Source: Leptospira yanagawae serovar Saopaulo str. Sao Paulo = ATCC 700523 (lineage in GTDB: Bacteria; Spirochaetota; Leptospiria; Leptospirales; Leptospiraceae). From it: a stretch of DNA of 64,000 nucleotides. Below, one piece after another: positions 61,250 to 64,000 of this stretch. Made by a program: the position numbers and the translations under genes. The stretch lies in the NCBI RefSeq assembly GCF_000332475.2, contig NZ_AOGX02000008.1, positions 248,001 through 312,000 of the forward strand. Reading direction: 5' to 3'. The notes beneath the pieces are model-generated. The model did not search any database. It had not been told where the DNA came from and saw only the letters and a program-made list of their open reading frames with translations. Position 1 is the stretch's first letter. Each line of letters opens with the position of its first letter.

Positions 61250-62476
61250 ATGCCACTGTATACCTATGTTGCCTTTAATAAAAAAGGAAAAGAAGAAAAA
61301 AACATTATCGATGCTGTCAATTTACAAGCAGCACGTAACAAATTAAAGGCGAAAGGATTATACGTAAGATCGATCGAAGAAGATCGTGAAAAAGAAGAAC
61401 GAGAATTGTTCCCTTTTTTATCGAAACTTCTCTATCGGATTCCTAGAAAAGAAGTAGGTCTTTTTTGTAAACAATTGGGGACACTCATTGGTGCGGGAAT
61501 CCCTCTCGATAAATGTTTACTTTCCATCATTGACCAAGTAGAGAATATTTATTTTAAAAAAGTTTTGATTGAGATGCGAGCGGACATTACAGAGGGATCA
61601 AGTCTCTCAGAGTCCATGAAAAAACACAAAACTGTGTTTCCCGACCAATACCCAAGTTTGATTTCTGTTGGTGAGTCAACAGGAAATTATGAGAACACCT
61701 TGCATCGGTTAGCGGAGCTGGAAGAAAAATCATCTGAGTTAAAATCCAAAGTCCAAGTGGCCATGATTTATCCCATGATTATGGGATTACTTTCTCTTGG
61801 GGTATCCATCTTTTTATTAGTGGTTGTGATCCCTCAAATTGAACAATTGTTTGCCTCCTTTGATGCCAAACTCCCACTTCTCACACGCGCAGTGATTTTT
61901 TTATCCTATGTCCTAACTAATTATTGGTATTTTATCTTAGGAATGATATCCTTTGCTTACCTTGGTTTTTTGAAGTGGAAATCTTCGCCCGATGGGAAAA
62001 AAGTTTGGGATACTTTTTTACTTAGGCTTCCTGTGATTGGAACCTTACTTCGAAAAATTTTAGTTTCCAATTTCGCGAGGAACCTTTCCATTTTACTCCT
62101 CAACCGAGTTCCCTTAATTGTTTCCCTCAATATTGTTTCGGATGTGGTAGGCCATACGGTTTTTAAAGAAGAAATTGATGCAGCCATCATTAAAATTAAG
62201 GAAGGGGGAAAATTGTCCGATTCCTTACAAGGGAGCCAAGTCCTTCCGCAGATGGTACTTGGGATGCTCAGTGCAGGTGAGGCTTCCGATAAAGTTCCCG
62301 AAATGATGAATAAACTCTCAGAAATCTACGAATCTGAGGTAGATACAGCAATAAAATCTTTGACCCAATCCTTAGAACCTATGATGATCATAGTAATGGG
62401 TGGAATTATTTTTACCATTATGGCGGCGATTATGACGCCTATGTACAAACTAACTCAAGAAATCCAGGGGATGTAG
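61250..62476 (+). CDS. gspF: Type II secretion inner-membrane platform protein GspF
   Basis: A 408-aa polytopic protein that links the GspE motor to the pseudopilus. Two repeated GspF domains are seen: one at about 75-195 (FCKQLGTLIGAGIPLDKCL, SLSESMKKH, FPDQYPSLISVGESTG) and one at about 275-400 (FARNLSILLLNRVPLIVSL, VLPQMVLGMLSAGEASDKV). The transmembrane helices lie near 175-200, 225-245 and 380-400. It ends LTQEIQGM. ATG 61250 lies 4 bp after gspE. Confidence 0.95.
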   Translation: MPLYTYVAFNKKGKEEKNIIDAVNLQAARNKLKAKGLYVRSIEEDREKEERELFPFLSKLLYRIPRKEVGLFCKQLGTLIGAGIPLDKCLLSIIDQVENIYFKKVLIEMRADITEGSSLSESMKKHKTVFPDQYPSLISVGESTGNYENTLHRLAELEEKSSELKSKVQVAMIYPMIMGLLSLGVSIFLLVVVIPQIEQLFASFDAKLPLLTRAVIFLSYVLTNYWYFILGMISFAYLGFLKWKSSPDGKKVWDTFLLRLPVIGTLLRKILVSNFARNLSILLLNRVPLIVSLNIVSDVVGHTVFKEEIDAAIIKIKEGGKLSDSLQGSQVLPQMVLGMLSAGEASDKVPEMMNKLSEIYESEVDTAIKSLTQSLEPMMIIVMGGIIFTIMAAIMTPMYKLTQEIQGM

Positions 62477-62481
62477 AGTTT

Positions 62482-62943
62482 ATGAAAATGAAAGGAAAAA
62501 ACAGAAAGGTCCGTGAGGGACTCACTCTAATCGAGATCACAGTGGTGATGCTCATTTTGGGTTCGCTTATGGCCATTCTTTACTCAAGTATCGGTAACCG
62601 CGGTGAAGGTGAAAAAAAATTGAAACTGAAAAATGACAGTGCTGTTTTGAAAACTGCATTGGAACGATATTTGGAAGTTTATGACAAATACCCATCCGAG
62701 GAACAAGGTTTACAAGCGTTAATCGAAAAACCAGACGATGACAAAATAGGGGATGATTATGAGCCTATCATTCGGGAAAAAGCTGTTTTGAAAGACCCTT
62801 GGAAAACTCCGTATGTGTTAAAATTTGAAGGAGCTGTCCCTCAAATCGTAACTCTTGGTGAAGATAAGAAAGAAGGTGGAGATGGAAAAAACAAAGATTT
62901 TAACATCCTCTCTCCTGATGATTACCCAGCCGCTTTCCGCTAA
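62482..62943 (+). CDS. gspG: Type II secretion major pseudopilin GspG
   Basis: Main subunit of the pseudopilus, 153 aa. The prepilin cleavage site is REG|LTLIEITVVMLILGSLM: the usual first residue Phe is Leu here, the Glu at +5 is present. The C-terminal domain has the calcium-binding-type end (GEDKKEGGDGKNKDFNILS) and Trp-Lys-Thr-Pro in DPWKTPYVLKF, typical of GspG. The next gene starts inside its 3' end. Confidence 0.95.
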   Translation: MKMKGKNRKVREGLTLIEITVVMLILGSLMAILYSSIGNRGEGEKKLKLKNDSAVLKTALERYLEVYDKYPSEEQGLQALIEKPDDDKIGDDYEPIIREKAVLKDPWKTPYVLKFEGAVPQIVTLGEDKKEGGDGKNKDFNILSPDDYPAAFR

Positions 62944-63550
62944 AAAAGAATTTCCTCTTAGGAAACGACGAATCCGCGACGGTCTCACTCTGATTGAGAT
63001 CGTCGTTGTCATTTCTATTTTAGGGCTCATTATGGTGATCGTTGGTGGGTCCCTTCGTAATCTCATTATACCTTCGACCGAAGATATCTCTGTTAAATTA
63101 CAAGAGTCGTTTAAATTTGGATACAACAAAGCCCAACTCACAAACCAAGCAGTCCTATTCGAATATGATTTTGAAAAAAGGGAATACCAGTTTTTTTTAC
63201 TGAAACGAGAAGAATCTGGATTGGAAGAAGAACCGATTTTAAAAAAGGTTACCCTTCCTTTTTATTCTAAAATTGTCAGCGTACGCGACTTAGGTGGCAA
63301 ACCTCGAAATGAAGGAAAAATTCGAATTGTTTTCACTCCGCAAGGAACCACAACTGATTTATTTTTATACATAGGCTCTGATACAGAAATCAAAAGAACA
63401 CTTCAAATCTATCGGTATGGGGGAAAAGTCAAAATCCATAAAACGGAATATTTCCCGGAACCTGAATCAAACCCGATTTCAAAAGTGTCGTACGGACTTG
63501 ATGAACGAGATGAACAAATTGATCCCAATGCAAAAACACAACCTCGTTAA
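62882..63550 (+). CDS. gspH: Type II secretion minor pseudopilin GspH
   Basis: A 222-aa prepilin-like protein with a long, basic leader (about 1-33, ending RKRRIRDG) and cleavage motif G|LTLIEIVVVISILGLIMVI. The globular domain follows (about 60-180), including KREYQFFLLKREE and FTPQGTTTDLFLYIG. ATG 62882 has GGTGGAG just upstream and overlaps gspG by 62 bp. Assignment to GspH rests on order and prepilin signature. Confidence 0.85.
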   Translation: MEKTKILTSSLLMITQPLSAKKEFPLRKRRIRDGLTLIEIVVVISILGLIMVIVGGSLRNLIIPSTEDISVKLQESFKFGYNKAQLTNQAVLFEYDFEKREYQFFLLKREESGLEEEPILKKVTLPFYSKIVSVRDLGGKPRNEGKIRIVFTPQGTTTDLFLYIGSDTEIKRTLQIYRYGGKVKIHKTEYFPEPESNPISKVSYGLDERDEQIDPNAKTQPR

Positions 63551-64000
63551 ACCTTTTAAGTCAGCGTTTACTTTATTTGAAGTCACTATCGCAATGGCGA
63601 TGGCAGCAATGGTGATGACCTACACCTATTCTATGATTGCCGAAGGAATTGCTTACCAAAAAAAAGCAGTTTTGCTTTCCAATGCAGTCCATTTGGCAAA
63701 AATTAAGATGGCACAAGTAGATTCTTCCACCACCATGCAAACCGATACTTCGAAAGGTTCCATAGATGCATTTCCAGGTTATACCTTTGAAACAGAAATC
63801 AAAGAAGAGGAAATGGATTTGTTGAAACTTGCAGGTGGTCCCAATGCAGAAGAACTACGAAAAAAGGCCCCAAAAGATATGTTAGGTGACAAAGATGTGG
63901 GACTCAGTGACCTGATGAAAAAAAGAGGCCAAAAAAAAAGTTTTGAAACGGGTGGAGTGTTAAAAGTATTCCGAGTGAAAGTGTCCATTTTTTATATGGA
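63528..64000 (+). CDS. Minor pseudopilin (GspI/J-like), cut by the window end
   Basis: Starts at ATG 63528 within the last codons of gspH and runs open to the end of the window without a stop. The N terminus is MQKHNLVKPFKSAFTLFEV with the cleavage-type motif A|FTLFEVTIAMAMAAMVMTY: Phe at +1 and Glu at +5, but the residue before is Ala instead of Gly. A polar globular part follows (about 40-157). It is probably GspI by order; GspJ is possible. The gene is truncated at 64000. Confidence 0.85.
   Translation, partial: MQKHNLVKPFKSAFTLFEVTIAMAMAAMVMTYTYSMIAEGIAYQKKAVLLSNAVHLAKIKMAQVDSSTTMQTDTSKGSIDAFPGYTFETEIKEEEMDLLKLAGGPNAEELRKKAPKDMLGDKDVGLSDLMKKRGQKKSFETGGVLKVFRVKVSIFYM

Overview
The window reads as chromosomal DNA of a Leptospira, probably from the saprophytic, L. 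biflexa-like side of the genus. This is inferred from the mixture seen: moderate GC, spirochaete-type lipoboxes, a diderm LPS export and core pathway (GmhA, RfaE1, RfaE2, KdsA, LptCAB), a type II secretion system, and a TTTG-N5-CAAA LexA box in front of recN. There is no rRNA, CRISPR array, insertion sequence or prophage. Coding density is very high, and many genes overlap or start on TTG or GTG.

Layout. 1-2.9 kb: guaA, a small secreted protein, tRNA-Cys and tRNA-Leu from one promoter, then a structured non-coding stretch with a near-perfect 33-bp direct repeat. 2.9-10 kb: an O-antigen ligase-like protein (minus strand); then on the plus strand a family 2 glycosyltransferase, a FliG-like protein, gmhA, an orphan ABC ATPase, a membrane-anchored FHA protein and a Cys-containing lipoprotein. 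10-15 kb: leuCD behind a structured leader, a secreted FKBP, an aberrant CysK paralogue, and a cNMP-binding/patatin protein on the minus strand. 15-25.7 kb: SOS-type recN, exbB-exbD-bamA-pcrA, an inositol-phosphatase family enzyme and a glycosyltransferase. 25.7-30 kb: small hypotheticals, a TlpA-like lipoprotein, a long-chain acyl-CoA synthetase and a LON-domain protein.

30.1-50.2 kb is an unbroken plus-strand run. rfaE1-rfaE2 is followed after 63 bp by 20 tightly packed genes from pyrG to rplS, which end at a clear intrinsic terminator. The run joins CTP and KDO synthesis, LPS export (lptCAB), sigma-54, HprK/HPr, an NtrY/NtrX two-component pair, a UDG-like Fe-S protein with priA, fmt, a PASTA protein, rpe and the rpsP-khpA-rimM-trmD-rplS translation block. 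50.2-55.4 kb: rnhB (no normal start codon), a FliK/FlhB-tail-like pair, a degenerate HD-GYP protein, yraN, a 66-aa protein and comM. 55.4-64 kb: a lipoprotein, a LysM/M23 peptidase and gspCDEFGH plus the start of a gspI-like gene, which is cut by the window end.

The most unusual points are: an NtrX-type regulator without the GAFTGA loop although it lies a few genes from rpoN; a predicted four-Cys UDG-superfamily protein coupled to a PriA that has lost one complete zinc site; a GMP synthase with a eukaryote-like long dimerisation domain; rnhB without an ATG/GTG/TTG start; a CysK paralogue lacking the TSGNTG loop; and flagellar-like fragments (FliG-, FliK- and FlhB-tail-like) outside any flagellar operon. 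No wholly new multi-gene system could be proved from sequence alone.
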